Shown here: in pieces, positions 25,460-37,870 of the stretch | How the letters are laid out: each line of letters begins with the position of its first letter | Position numbering within the stretch: the stretch's first letter is position 1 | Assembly (NCBI RefSeq): GCF_040412425.1 | Contig: NC_089783.1 | Span: forward strand, 36,874,125 to 36,938,124 | DNA length: 64,000 nucleotides | DNA from: Macrobrachium rosenbergii | Taxonomy: Eukaryota; Arthropoda; Malacostraca; Decapoda; Palaemonidae | Direction of reading: 5' to 3' | Translations under genes and position numbers: made by a program | The notes under the pieces: model-generated | Databases searched by the model: none | The model's input: the letters and a program-made list of their open reading frames with translations, nothing else | What the model was told of the DNA's origin: nothing

Positions 25460-26701
25460 ATAAACTTTTCTTTCCGATACAAACCGTAATTTATTAAATA
25501 TCGTTTATGACAAAGAGATAATAAACGCAATGATGAACAGAGAGGAAATTTAATGAAAACTAACTCTAACACCTTGGCGAACTTTGTTATGAACTACAAG
25601 CAGCAATATGAGTAGCTCATAATTTCTCCCTTAATTTATATGGCCCGCCTTATTACACCATATAGCCTAGTTACAATGGAGAAGTAACCATCTTATTTTT
25701 ACGATGTTCTTGTACTATCCTTTCTCAAATGAACCAATTCCACTTATAGCTGCATTGCATAATTTTCTGTCCGTCAAGATTTCCTTTATTAGCTGAATAT
25801 CATAGGTTACCCTGCTTCATGTGTATTCACAAAATGGAACGACATCTGTGCTGGTTACTATTTTTACGTCTCATTCGTCACCTTTTATCATTTTTGGGGT
25901 GAGAGTGTATGCAAATCAATATATCAGTAAATTACATAATTGAATTCTGATTCTACACTTTCATCGCTGAGAAGGTTACTCTGTAACGTTTTCGTATACT
26001 TCAACGTTCATGTGACAGAATCTAACGAAAATGGTTAAACATACTTTAATAAAAAAAAAGAATTTGAACTTTTGGTCTATTTGTGAATCATTTTTTACTC
26101 TTCTTTGTTATTTCATTTGTGCCAAAATCAATTGAATCGGTCTATGCCAGCCGCCAAGGTATGTTTATTAAGCATCGACTTACTATGTAAGATATCACGT
26201 GAAGCCTGACAATACGGTGGAATGAATTATGCGTGGACGTATGATATATAGGTGCCCCTTGGGGTTGTGGAGATAGTCAAAATAGAAAATAAAAATATAG
26301 ACATAATAAAACGGGAGAACAGAGTAGTATTTGCCTCTATGTGAAATCCGTTCTTTTCCGGCAAGGTTAGGTAGCAAATATTCCCTAGCTTATTCCACTA
26401 ATAAACACAAAATAATACATTTATATGTGGCCAACTGCTTTTATCTAGAGAGAGACTAATGTACAAATTCGGAAAATTTTTTTAAAAGGGAATAAATAGC
26501 TGGGGAATAAATAGCTGGACTTCTATCTTCCGGCTATTCGACCTTATTTTCTTAGGATTTCGACTTTCCCTATTTCTCTGTTTTCCTGAACTAGTTTCCT
26601 CATCCTCCATTCTTTTCTTCTTTTTTCTGTTTGACCAAAGGCCAGAACGAATAACGCTTTCATTGAATTTTTCGTATAGCCTAATATGTGTGTGTGTGTT
26701 A
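25460..26701. other. Unique AT-rich sequence
   Basis: No supported feature apart from an ataaatagctgggga dimer at about 26501-26520. Confidence 0.45.

Positions 26702-26768
<67 letters not shown>
26702..26768. repeat. (AAT)n microsatellite
   Basis: About 22 AAT units; no retrotransposon 3' end recognised on either side. Confidence 0.97.
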
Positions 26769-27100
26769 TCTTGCTCTGAATAAAAGTCATATCACTTCAT
26801 TTTCAGAGTAAACAATTACTTACCGCTGAACGCGAGAAAGCATCATAATATATTTATGTATATTCCCCTTGTAAGGAAAAGCGCCTGAATTTCTGACGCA
26901 ATATTTCGAACTCGCAAAGTTCCGGAATTGGATTTAGTGAAGTCGCATTTTCTCTTGGAATTTCTAAATTGTGAAAATTGCAGCCCCACTATTTCCAGGG
27001 AAAAGACATCCAAACATTTACACAGGAACTCGCTTGAATTCCACTGGATATTTCCGACGGAGATATTTCTTTATTGTATTTCCTTCCCTTACTAACCTTC

Positions 27101-27101
<1 letters not shown>
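26769..27101. other. Unique AT-rich sequence
   Basis: No feature seen. Confidence 0.45.
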
Positions 27102-27172
<71 letters not shown>

Positions 27173-27219
27173 ATATAGCTATATATGATGGAATTCTGTT
27201 TTAACTAAATATTTCAGCC

Positions 27220-27283
<64 letters not shown>
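27102..27283. repeat. (TA)n(GT)n and second (TA)n microsatellites
   Basis: (TA)n at 27102-27153, (GT)n to 27171, then a 50-bp gap and (TA)n at 27222-27283. Confidence 0.95.
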
Positions 27284-27288
<5 letters not shown>

Positions 27289-27958
27289 AAGTAGTGTGCA
27301 ATCAGGGGCCTTCTACACGAGCAGATACAACGCTATGAAAAGCAATAGGTCTACACTAGAGAATGAGAAACGCGGCGATAGTAGGCTACTGAAACGCCTA
27401 GCAAACTACAGGGGCAGCCTTGACTTTTGTGTTAGTTGCACAATGGACACCGTTCTGAGAGGTTATGCGGCAGGTTCTTCTTACAAATAAGAAGAAAATA
27501 AAACGTCGTTGGATTCACCCTGCCATACCTAACAAATATAAAGTGGATACTTTCATATTATGTTTGAAACTTTTCGAAAGTTGCATGAAAGGATTTCTCA
27601 GCATTCCAAAATATCACCGGAGAATTTTTATGTCCACTTGGGTTGAGTTTGGAGCCAAATCTTAACGCAGGACATCGCAATGAGAAAAACTAGTCATCCA
27701 TCTGAGTGAATAGCAGTAATATTGCAGTAAGAAAGCCAAATTATGAAGTGCTGTATTTTAATATATTGCAGTTTGAGCAGTGGGCCGATTATTCGGGTAT
27801 ATTTCGCCATACATTTACTTAAACCTGATTAACAACTTTGCCACAGAATAATGCAAAGTTGCAATATGAAATATTTCTCTGATAATTATTCTCAATTTTT
27901 TTGACAACTCTTGCTTCGATATTTTCCTCATGGCATTAGCAAGTTTAATAAAAGTCAA
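27284..27958. other. Unique sequence
   Basis: Open frames of 64 and 66 residues lie at 27296-27490 and 27465-27665. They overlap in different frames and carry no recognisable family signature, so I do not call a gene. Confidence 0.4.
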
Positions 27959-28348
27959 ATAAACAAGCTAAAAATGCGCCTAAGTCTCTTCGTCGCAATC
28001 GAGTTTTCTGTACATCGCATAATCAAGCCCACCGAAAACAGATCTATCTTTCGGTGGTCTAGGTATAATGCTATATGAGCCGCGGCCCATGAAACTTTAA
28101 CCACGGCCCGGTGGTGACATGGCTTATATCGTTGCCAGCGCACGATTATGGCCAACTTTAACCTTAAATAAAATAAAAACTACTGAGGCTAGAGGGCTGC
28201 AATTTGGTATGTTTGATGATTGGAGGGTGGATGATCAAAATACGTTTGCAGCCCTCTAGCCTCAGTAGTTTTTAAGATCTGAGGGCGGACAGGAAAAAGC
28301 GTGGACGGACAGACAAAAGCCAGCACAATAGATTCTTTTTACAGAAAT
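27959..28348 (-). repeat. REP-A multi-hairpin element, near full length
   Basis: A minus copy with a clean central hairpin. The arms read ctactgaggctagagggctg (28181) and the complementary segment ending cctctagcctcagtag (28252-28269). The terminal hairpin is degraded (cgcctaagtctcttcg). Confidence 0.88.
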
Positions 28349-28424
28349 GAAATTATAAATAAATTCCAAGTCGGATATTCTACTAAATTTTTTCAGCATC
28401 AGTTAATATTATGAAAAAAAAATT

Positions 28425-28680
28425 GCCCTACTAATCCCATACCATAAAGTTAGAAATACCAAAGCTGGTACGGTACCCTAGACCAAAGAATTTTTCTCTT
28501 TATAGTTTAAAATAAATTCCTGTATGATGACTTACCGTTAACCCTGAAGCAAACACCAAGGGGAGATTTTCGAGAATACGCCAAAATACAGACATCAGGT
28601 TACGTTAAGAGAATATCTTATTATGTCTACAAAAATCGGCAAGGTTGGGACATCACAAACCACTAACCAATATATATATA

Positions 28681-28749
<69 letters not shown>

Positions 28750-28790
28750 ATATTTTATATAAATTATATATATATATATATATATGTGTG

Positions 28791-28843
<53 letters not shown>

Positions 28844-29230
28844 GCATGTATATTAGTATATATACGTAAATTGTGGCCACATGAAGTTCCATTAGAGATA
28901 CCAAAGCTAATATCCTTGATCCTCAAAATTTTCCCTTTATATTTTAAAATAAATTCTTCTAAGATGAGTTACCGTTAACCCTGCAGTATTATTTAAAATG
29001 TTAAAGTCCTCCTGGGCCTCTGTAGGCTCACTGGATAGGCGCTGATCTCCTGTTTCTTAGGCCGACAGCCAGGGGGGGGGACAGGTCCCAGTGCCTATGA
29101 CACGTGCGTATACATTAATTGAAGATATTCGAGAATACACCAAAATATAGATATCAGATTACGTTAGAAGAATACCTTATTTTATCCAGAAAAATCGTCC
29201 AATTTGGGGTGTACAGACCACTAACCAATC

Positions 29231-29240
<10 letters not shown>
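28425..29240. repeat. Locally duplicated block with (TA)n repeats
   Basis: Two duplicated segments: 28425-28550 resembles 28880-28985 (shared ataccaaagct, ttaaaataaattcct/tct, ttaccgttaaccctg), and 28553-28672 resembles 29118-29232 (shared ttcgagaatac, ccaaaata, accactaaccaat). The (TA)n block at 28671-28850 lies between them. Confidence 0.75.
29009..29105 (+). repeat. tRNA-like SINE head or degenerate tRNA-derived sequence
   Basis: cctctgtaggctcactgga resembles an A box and acaggtcccagtgcc a weak B box at a tRNA-like distance. There is a G9 run in between and no foldable acceptor stem that I can see. Confidence 0.35.
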
Positions 29241-29276
<36 letters not shown>

Positions 29277-29295
29277 TATATATATATATACACAC

Positions 29296-29364
<69 letters not shown>
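29231..29364. repeat. Interrupted (TA)n microsatellite
   Basis: TA repeat with AAAC and CACACA interruptions. Confidence 0.95.
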
Positions 29365-29368
<4 letters not shown>

Positions 29369-29519
29369 TAAACTATATACATTTCACCACTGGTAGGCCA
29401 TAATCTTGTTACTGTATATTCTCAAAGTACGTTCGATGACTGATCGATTAAATTAGTGGTAAGATTTTTATCACAAACACCTATACTAATGACACTATAT
29501 ATGTGACGAGTATATGTGT

Positions 29520-29528
29520 GTATATATG

Positions 29529-29563
<35 letters not shown>

Positions 29564-29578
29564 GCGATATAAATATAA
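29520..29578. repeat. (TA)n microsatellite
   Basis: TA repeat preceding an acgtaaattgtgaccacatt segment. Confidence 0.93.
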
Positions 29579-29587
29579 TTATACATA

Positions 29588-29954
<367 letters not shown>

Positions 29955-30900
29955 CTAATACTTCGTAGGCCTGCCCTTTCGTTTCAGCACCCCCTCAAGC
30001 CTATGGAATTCGCCAATTTCTGCAGGAGGAAGGGTTGAAAGATGTCCCAGGTCGAGTGTACGGCGGTCTCGGGATTTGTCGAGGGTTGTCGTGTCCTTGG
30101 CCCTTCAACAAGACTTGATCGTTGCCCAAAGGTTTTCTACTGAGGACAAATGAGGGGAATTGCCTGGCCAAGACTTAATATAGTCAATTTAGCGATCATT
30201 TATCCAATCAGTGACGTAATAATTGGTGAGTGAGTGAAAAAGTGACTTAGCCTAGTTGGCGGCGTGGTACCTCGCACCGTCCCGCTGCAGAATGGATGTC
30301 CCCGATTTCTCATAAAGAAGATTCCATAACGTCGCCTAACAGCGTCAGGTAAAATTTTTGCTGACGTGCTCGCTCTTGGGAGATATTGGCAAGAAACACT
30401 CAATCCCCCACGACACCATACCAGAAAAACACCCCCACACCATAATATATCCTGGGAGAACTTGACCTTGAGTGCAACATGTTTAGGCCCAAGCTTATCA
30501 CTATGAGGCATCCGCCATTACACCTTTCCCCCTCCCCACACAAGTGAAATGTAGCCTCCCCCATCCTTCATCTGCTTTGGTGTCTGGATTGTACGTGTGG
30601 ATACGTGGCTAAGCAGTTGTAATGTTATGTTTTTCAATTACCTTGCACTAGTCAAGACTGGTGGTCAACTGCACATGGCGTCTCCTAAGCATGAGAGTGC
30701 GAGGAGAAAGCCTACGGGGGCTCCACGACCAAGAGCAGGGTAGACACCCCATCCCGCCTGGACGCCATGAACTTGGCAACAAGCCGCCTTAAAGTTCTCT
30801 CACCTATGACACTTTGCTTCATAATTTTACTTGTTTTCAACCCCACCTCATGACATTCAGTTACACGGACTCTATCATAGTTGGTACACTTCTTAGACAT
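29955..30900 (-). pseudogene. Tc1/mariner-like transposase, degenerate
   Basis: The apparent start (MSKKCTNYDRVRV) is at 30898-30900. The N-terminal helix-turn-helix region contains VTECHEVGLKTSKIMK and GERTLRRLVAKF. The middle contains PGYIMVWGCFSG (about 30430) and the catalytic stretch holds LQRDGARYHAA then WPGNSPHLSSVENLW (about 30125-30285). The C-terminus reads HRLEGVLKRKGRPTKY before the stop at 29955. Two in-frame stops lie between the second Asp and the Glu, and further frame breaks lie between the DNA-binding and catalytic parts. The total of about 315 codons fits the family. A DNA-cutting enzyme of the IS630-Tc1-mariner superfamily is inferred; this copy is inactive. Confidence 0.85.
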
Positions 30901-32310
30901 GTTACACATTCATGACATGCCCCGCCAGTTTGCAACACACTTGCGTAACACACACATACACACACACTTCGAATGACAGCCCGGCGGCCACTGATACTTC
31001 CTATCGCATGCGGGGGTGGGAGGGATGGTTGGGGTAAGTTGACATTTAGTCATTTTTTGCTCGTAAAATTTTTCTAGAGAAAAATTGTACAGGAAATCAT
31101 CCATAATTATAATCGGTTTCATCGCGTCTGTCCACTCAGGGCTAAAAGTAAGGCACATACGTATGAGTATTGTGTGGGTGACAGACATTCAGCGTTTCCG
31201 AAATCGTTGGCTCATTGTCATAAATATCATAAATATTAAACTATTTTCCAAAAATGCTTTTGAATGTTTATATAGACAAACAACCCTCTCCCCTTCTCAT
31301 ATAATTCACTAATACATCGATCTTTATTCATAATAATATACGAACACAAGCACACGAAAGACTGCGTTGTATCCAACATTCTACTCAGATCAAACGCAAA
31401 CAAACGATGAGCTCTCAGCCATTATGATTGCTCTTATTAGTATAACCCAGACCACTCATAGACCTATGCTCAAAAAGTATTCGACTCACAATATTTTCTT
31501 GTCACTGAAATTTTATTCTACGTGCAAGTTCATTGCACGTTTATGGAAATAACTTTATGGTACCGAATATTGTTTCTCTGAAACATGAAGCGCGGACCAA
31601 TGAAGCTAGGCCTATGCTACTGATTCACCAGGTATTTTATTTTACTAACCTTCTTTTAAACATGCATTCATTCCATTTCAGCCAGAAATTACTCTTTTAT
31701 TGTAACCTTTATTTATTCATCCTATCTAATTATCGGTCCAATGCCCAACAATGGAAAAAAAATTGTATTCCTAGGCTAGCCATTTATACCGTATGGTAAC
31801 AACACAGGATGACGGGAACTGAATGGGATTTTAAACTTTTGGTTAAGTTATTTAGCTGAATAGCCCCGAAAGTGCCAAAGCACGGAGCTAATACAATTAT
31901 TTGTATGCTCAAGAAAAAATTATATAAATATGCAGAGTATTCTGGAAAGAAAAGCAGAACACCATAGTTATCATGCCATGTTATAACTGACATATCCCGC
32001 CTTCCCGCCAACACAGTAGAGGTTTTTCCATTCACCTCCCCACGTCATAGACGGCCTCATAGCCAACGCTGTTCCTCGCTTATTTCGAATATTAACCTAC
32101 TCACGTGTCTTTTTATGTACCTAGAATGAGATAAAACATTATTGCTGAAAGTCCATCGTTCGTTTGCATTTAACCTGAGTAGACTGTTTGTTAAAAGCTC
32201 GTCATTCAACTAGATAGACCCTCTGTCTACTGATTGGTCATTGTGCTTATCGTCTAAGCCATGTGTTCCGTCTGCAAGATCAACAGAAATCCTGTCTTGC
32301 TACCTAGGTC
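30901..32310. other. Unique sequence
   Basis: A short CA run at about 30951-30967, otherwise unremarkable. Open frames up to 92 residues show no family signature. The upstream end of the Tc1-like element should lie near 30900-31010, but no terminal repeat matching the left side is visible. Confidence 0.4.
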
Positions 32311-32314
32311 CTGC

Positions 32315-32532
32315 GCCCTTTGCCTCCTGGTGAATGGTAGGGCGTATTCTGATGCCGTCGGGACTTTAAGGGTGGGTTTTTTTTTATCGATATCGTTTCT
32401 GCGATCATCAGTTTCCGGTTTGTATTTTCCTGTCCAATTACCATTGTTGCTTGCATCGATAAAATTAAAGAAACCCACCCGAAACGTCCAGACGGCATGA
32501 CACTACGTCCTACCATCCACCAGGAAGCAAAG
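32315..32532. repeat. Palindromic (foldback) element
   Basis: Inverted arms of about 62 bp: tttgcctcctggtgaatggt ... gtgggttt (32318-32380) faces aaacccaccc ... accatccaccaggaagcaaa (32468-32530). Matches include cctggtg, atggtagg, atgccgtc and gggtgggttt. The loop is about 90 bp. The 79-residue frame with two C-x2-C pairs lies across the left arm and is probably fortuitous. Confidence 0.75.
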
Positions 32533-32630
32533 GAAGCTGGAAGTGGGATAAGGGACCCCGGGTAGATTTAGTTGTACCCCTCACCTGAGGTTGGTGAGAT
32601 TGACACCGAAAGGAGTTATCGTTGGCGTAA

Positions 32631-33006
32631 ATAACAAATAAAAAATGAGCCGAAGTTTCTTCGGCGCAATCGAGTTTTCTGTACTTCGTACAGGGAAAAA
32701 ATCTATCTTTCGGTGGTCTCGGCACAATGTTGTATGGACAGCTGCCCAGTGAAACTTTAACCACGGCCCGGTGGTGGCCTGACCTATATCGTTGCCAGAT
32801 GCACGGTTATGGCTATCTTTAACCTTAAATGAAATAAAAAGGCTAGAGGGCTGCAACTTGGTATGTTTGATGGTTGGAGGGCGTATGATTAATTTACCTA
32901 TTTGCAGCCCTCTGGCGTCAGTAGTTTTTAAGATCTGAGGGCGGACAGGAAAAAAGTGCGGACGGACAGACAAAGCCAGTGCAATAGTTTTCTTTTCAGA
33001 AAACCA
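32631..33006 (-). repeat. REP-A multi-hairpin element
   Basis: A minus copy with an intact terminal hairpin (gaagtttcttcggcgc), the accacggcccggtggt fold, the central hairpin with aggctagagggctgcaactt, and tagttttcttttcagaaaac. The ctactga part of one central arm is deleted. Confidence 0.88.
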
Positions 33007-33375
33007 ATGAAAAGGGAAACACGCTTTAGGACAAGTATCCAAATATTAATCACGTGATTAGATGCAAACATTGAGAAAGGGAAACACTTTTTATTAGATG
33101 ATCTTCTCCGTCATAACTCCATTTGATTTTCATTAAAGAGAACCCGTGCAAATTCATTTCACTGGAAACCGTACAAAGAGACCTTTGTTAGAATGCAAAT
33201 AACGCGAATACTTTTAATTCCCCCTTGGTCTGGGAAGCTCAAAACAATGATTATGCTTTTAATAAAAGCTGGACCTGATATTGTTTCAGAGTTATATCAG
33301 ATACGGTAACACGCCCTTCAGTTTATTGAATTCCCTGTTGATGTTAAAACCAATAGTTTTAATAAGGCCGTAAGT

Positions 33376-33675
33376 CAGCGGTTCTTAACCTTTTTATTAC
33401 CACGCCCCCTCTAAGAGTCGGTCCTTCTCTCCACCGACCCCTTTGCATCTATGAGTAAAATTCCCGCCAAGGTTTAAAGAAAAAAAAAAAAGAGAGAGAG
33501 AAAGAGAAAGGGTGTTTTTATTCTTTTGGGGATGAATTAGTGAGATACTCGACACTGCTTCTTAGCGACTTTTTTTTAAGAGAATAGCGCATATAATTAG
33601 GGAATTTTTAATTTTTCCCTAGGGCTCGCACCCCCCCTTGGAAATTGCTGACGCCCCCCAGGTTGAGAACCACTG
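33376..33675. mobile_element. Non-autonomous hAT-like element
   Basis: Terminal inverted repeats cagcggttcttaacc (33376-33390) and ggttgagaaccactg (33661-33675) match the CAGNGGTTCTCAACC ends typical of hAT/Charlie-type elements. Flanking 8-mers ccgtaagt (33368-33375) and ctataagt (33676-33683) agree at 6 of 8, the hAT target-duplication length. The 300-bp interior is non-coding, with an A-run and (GA)n stretch, and starts and ends with cgccccct/cacccccc segments just inside the termini. Confidence 0.85.
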
Positions 33676-33856
33676 CTATAAGTAATTCATGGGTATTTGG
33701 GGACATATATAGTTTATCCTCAGGAGAGTGAATAAGCAAACGTCTATACCAACACACGTATACAGAGCTGTTATTTTTTAATTCCCTAATAAAGAGATAA
33801 ATTACTGTATCTGGTAATGGAAATATAAACAAACAGACACAAACACATACACACAT

Positions 33857-33857
<1 letters not shown>

Positions 33858-33932
<75 letters not shown>
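33858..33932. repeat. (TA)n microsatellite
   Basis: Uninterrupted TA repeat with a short CA lead-in. Confidence 0.96.
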
Positions 33933-33935
<3 letters not shown>

Positions 33936-34049
33936 ATGTATACATTATATAAATATAGATCTTTTACTGTAATACTAAAGTATAATATGAATGTGAAAGG
34001 TGTAAAAGGCCCATGAAACAATATTTGGACGTTTTATGGGCCTTTTATC

Positions 34050-34345
<296 letters not shown>

Positions 34346-34513
34346 AAGAGTATTCGTTTTTACCAGCGATAATAACCTATATTCAGTTAAGCGATCTCCG
34401 ATATGAAAATCCGAGCGAAAACAGAAGGGCACCTTAATAACAGCATGAGAGGCAGCTTTGCTGCAGACCTGCCAATGCCGAAGTCGCTCACTGAATAACC
34501 TCAGTGGTTAAGT

Positions 34514-34792
34514 TAGAGTTAAGTATACCTTAGTTTAATCAGACCACTGAGCTGATTAACAGCTCTCCTTGGGCTGACCCGAAGGATTAGACTTTTTTTA
34601 CGTGGCTAAGAGCCAATTGGTTACTTAGCAACGGGACCTACAGCTTATTGTGGAATCCGAACCACATTGTAGAGAGAAATGAATTTCTATCACTAGAAAT
34701 AAATTCCTCTAATTCTTCATTGGCTGGCCGGAGACTTGAACTCGGGCCTAGCAGAGTGCTAGCCGACAACTCTACCGACTCGTCCGACGAGG
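34514..34792 (-). mobile_element. SINE-F copy 1, tRNA-headed, 17-bp target duplication
   Basis: On the minus strand, cgagtcggtagagttgtcgg and gagttcaagtctcc are A-box- and B-box-like. A conserved middle follows (gtggttcggattccacaata, agctgtaggtcccgttgcta) and the end is ctgattaaactaaggtatac. Flanking 17-mers aacctcagtggttaagt (34497-34513) and aacttcaatggttaagt (34793-34809) differ at two bases. The middle is shared with copy 2 and may be one of the conserved SINE central domains, which I cannot name with certainty. Confidence 0.85.
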
Positions 34793-34979
34793 AACTTCAA
34801 TGGTTAAGTGATAGTCATGAAAACCATACCACCATCACGAGCTCTCTCTCAAAAAACTTGGTCTGGTCTAGTTTGGTTCAGATGTGTCTGGCGGATCTAG
34901 AGCAAACTAGTTTATAGATGAGAGTCGGGGGTTAGGAGTGGAATGAGATTATTGGAGAATGAATGAGTTACTCGTTCGT

Positions 34980-35592
34980 ATTCTGATGGTGATGACATCT
35001 TTCTGTTGAAATTTTCCTTTCCCTCGTATTTAAGTCAAAAAATTTGTTTTGTTGTGGAAGTTCTGTCTCTTTGTTTCTAAATGTTATAAATATTTATAAC
35101 ACGAAAGGAAAAACATCTTTCAATCTTTTCCCGTTCGTATTCAAATCGTGAATATTTATAAAAGGAAAAGAAGAACATCTTTCTGTTGGAGAAAAGTACG
35201 CCAGTGTTCCTTTCCCTCGTATTTAAGTCATAAATATTTATAACACGAAAGGAAAAACATCTTTTGTCTTGGAGGACAATCCTCAAATGTTCCCCTAATA
35301 TATTTCCTTTCCTTCGTATTTAAGTCATAAATATTTATAACACGAAAGGAAAAACATCTTTTGTCTTGGAGGACAATTCTCAAATGTTCCCCTAATATAT
35401 TTCCTTTCCTTCGTATTTAAGTCATAAATATTTATAACACGAAAGGAAAAACATCTTTTGTCTTGGAGGACAATCCTCAAATGTTCCCCTAATATATTTC
35501 CTGTCCTTCGTATTACGTCATGAGTATTTATAAAGAGAGAGGAAGAATATCTTTTGCTTTGGAGAAAAATCCTCCACTGAATATTCCCCATC
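34980..35592. repeat. 97-bp minisatellite, about 6 copies
   Basis: The unit begins near tcgtatttaagtcataaata and carries acgaaaggaaaaacatcttt, tgtcttggaggacaat and gttcccctaatatatttcct. Successive tcgt starts at 35217, 35314, 35411 and 35508 are exactly 97 bp apart. Outer copies at each end are diverged. Confidence 0.93.
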
Positions 35593-35604
35593 ACCATTCG
35601 TTGG

Positions 35605-36129
35605 CTCTCTATAATTTTATAAGCATTGGCTCTATAAAGTACTTTTTTTCAGGTAATACTCTAAGAAATGAAATTATAAATAAACGTAAGTAAGAGCAAT
35701 GACCATTAATAATCATGTACTGGGAACGTTCAAACCATGCAACTGACTTGCAAGCTGCAGGTATTGATTTTACTTCTTTTCATCAACAGGCCAAATAGGA
35801 GATATCTCATCTGGCGAATAACTGAGTATATTGGCAATTAACTTCGTTTACGCCCGTTTGCAGGCTCTCGCAAGCAACGCTCTTTGAATCCTTTCATCAG
35901 CGATACGCAGTTCTCGGAGATATAAGCCAGTAACCTTTTTCGAAATGTAGTTCTGAGAATTACGCTTAGAATGTAATCTAGTCCGTACTGACTTTGTATA
36001 CCATAATCAGTCAGTAATATCAGCGGTTATAAATTTTAAAACAGGCCTAATTGGCAGTGGTTAACCAGGAGGTTAACGATAATTTGATCGGTGATTACTT
36101 TTGTACTATAAATATGGCTAAATATATGC

Positions 36130-36130
<1 letters not shown>
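35605..36130. other. Unique AT-rich sequence
   Basis: No feature seen. Confidence 0.45.
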
Positions 36131-36218
<88 letters not shown>

Positions 36219-36239
36219 CAGTATATATAATATGTAATA

Positions 36240-36314
<75 letters not shown>
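36131..36314. repeat. (TA)n followed by (ATT)n
   Basis: (TA)n at 36131-36212 and (ATT)n at 36240-36314 with one GTA interruption. No LINE-C sequence is found at either edge. Confidence 0.95.
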
Positions 36315-36710
36315 GAACTCCAGGATAGTACGAGAGTTTATCAGGTTCTTGAGATCTGATATTGAAGATCAATACACTATGGAAGAATTCCAATGAGTAA
36401 GACCGTTGACAAACAACACTTTCAGACGAAAATCTCAGAGAGGATACACGAAACACTTGACGAAAATTAAAAATTTAATGTAAAACATTTTCAACTCATG
36501 ATTACAAACCCCTCTGAAAACTGAATAATGGGGGAGAAAAACAACACGTACGCTAACAACAAAGTGCCATAAACGACCGCAGACTCCTACCTAACTATCA
36601 CGCTAAGGCAAAGGGAAAGCAACAATAAAAGGTAGTAAACTATCTTTCTCAAACACACGATAGTAGGAGACAAAAGGGTGAAGGAACCTAACCTACTTAT
36701 AACATTTACA
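36315..36710. other. Unique sequence interrupted by a SINE
   Basis: Continues at 36991 after the SINE-F insertion; no feature recognised. Confidence 0.45.
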
Positions 36711-36725
36711 ATATCCTTGTACAAA

Positions 36726-36975
36726 TAAGTGCTGATTAATAGCTCTCCTAGGGCTGGCCCGAAGTATTAAACTTATTTTACGTGTCTAAGAACCAACTGG
36801 TTACCTAGCAACGGGACCTACAGCTTATTGTGGAATCCGAACCACATTATGACGAGAAATGAATTTCTGTCACCAGAAATAAATTCCTCTCATTCTTCAT
36901 TGGCCGGTCGGAGACTCGAACGCTGGGCCAACAGCGTGCTAGCCGAGAGCTCTACCCACCCTCCAATGAAGAACT
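36726..36975 (-). mobile_element. SINE-F copy 2 with perfect 15-bp target duplication
   Basis: On the minus strand the head reads gtgggtagagctctcggcta, with a B-box-like cgttcgagtctcc, then the same conserved middle as copy 1 (agctgtaggtcccgttgcta). The 15-mer atatccttgtacaaa occurs at 36711-36725 and 36976-36990. The element lacks the ctgattaaactaaggtatac end seen in copy 1. Confidence 0.9.
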
Positions 36976-37069
36976 ATATCCTTGTACAAAAATACATACT
37001 TCTGTTTTGTACCGAAAACAATTCAATAACGGTGAGAGCACAGACTAAAAAATTACACGTGTAACGGGG

Positions 37070-37170
37070 AACACTATGGCCTCCAAAGGTCGTTCCTACA
37101 ACAGCTGAAAGTGGCCTTATCTGGACACACTATGGCGTCCAAAAGTCGTCCTTACACAGAGTGGCCTAGC
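37070..37170. repeat. Tandem dimer, about 58-bp unit
   Basis: acactatggcctccaaaggtc and acactatggcgtccaaaagtc, each followed by gt-cctacaca/ctacaaca and gagtggcct/aagtggcct. Confidence 0.75.
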
Positions 37171-37870
37171 TTCAACACACGAAGAACACAGCTAATGAAG
37201 ATAATAATGTAAATAATATGGCGGTCTTACTTTTGTCCACCACTGAAGGGCCTCCTCACGACTCCAAGGACGCAGTGCAAACAAGAGGCAGAGGCAGCAG
37301 AAATTACGATCGTCTTTTACGACCACAACAGAGGATGCATACGAGAGCGAATGTTAAGCTCTCCTTACACGCTGACGATAACAGGCACAGAGAAGGCACA
37401 AAGTCCTGGCCTCCAATTCTCAGCCCCAAACTCCAGTTCAGGACGAGTGAACAGGCTTATCGATAAGGGTCACACTCCGGTGACCCACCAAGTATAAGGG
37501 CGTCACAAAAAGTATCTTTTGTGATACTGGTCAACTGCCGAAGACTGCCGGGAAATACCACACTGGTCCTTCTCAAACTAAGCCGAGTACAGAATTCTCT
37601 CCTCACGCGCCCAAAGGCCCCCCTCGACAGATCCGAGGGGCAGGTCAAGATGAAAAAAATCAGACGACGGGCGGCCGGACCACCATCATACATGGAAAAT
37701 AAAATCAATCTTCATGGGCGGAGTATCAATAGTACAATAACAACCCTTGAGGAGGGACAAAAGACCCAAATCGAGCTTTCAGAGAGAACAGCAAAAGAAA
37801 CTGGACTAAACTCGCAAAAACTTACTTTAAAATAAAAACGGTCGACAAAAAGTTAATAAATTACGTTAAT

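Noticed and set aside
32261..32500. 79-residue frame with C-x2-C pairs, possible zinc-binding protein
   Set aside because: It runs through an inverted repeat, is overlapped by frames on the other strand and has only two cysteine pairs with no spacing typical of a known finger.
37457..37835. 83-104-residue frames as a candidate host gene
   Set aside because: Frames overlap on both strands; there is no motif, no splice context and no codon pattern to choose one.
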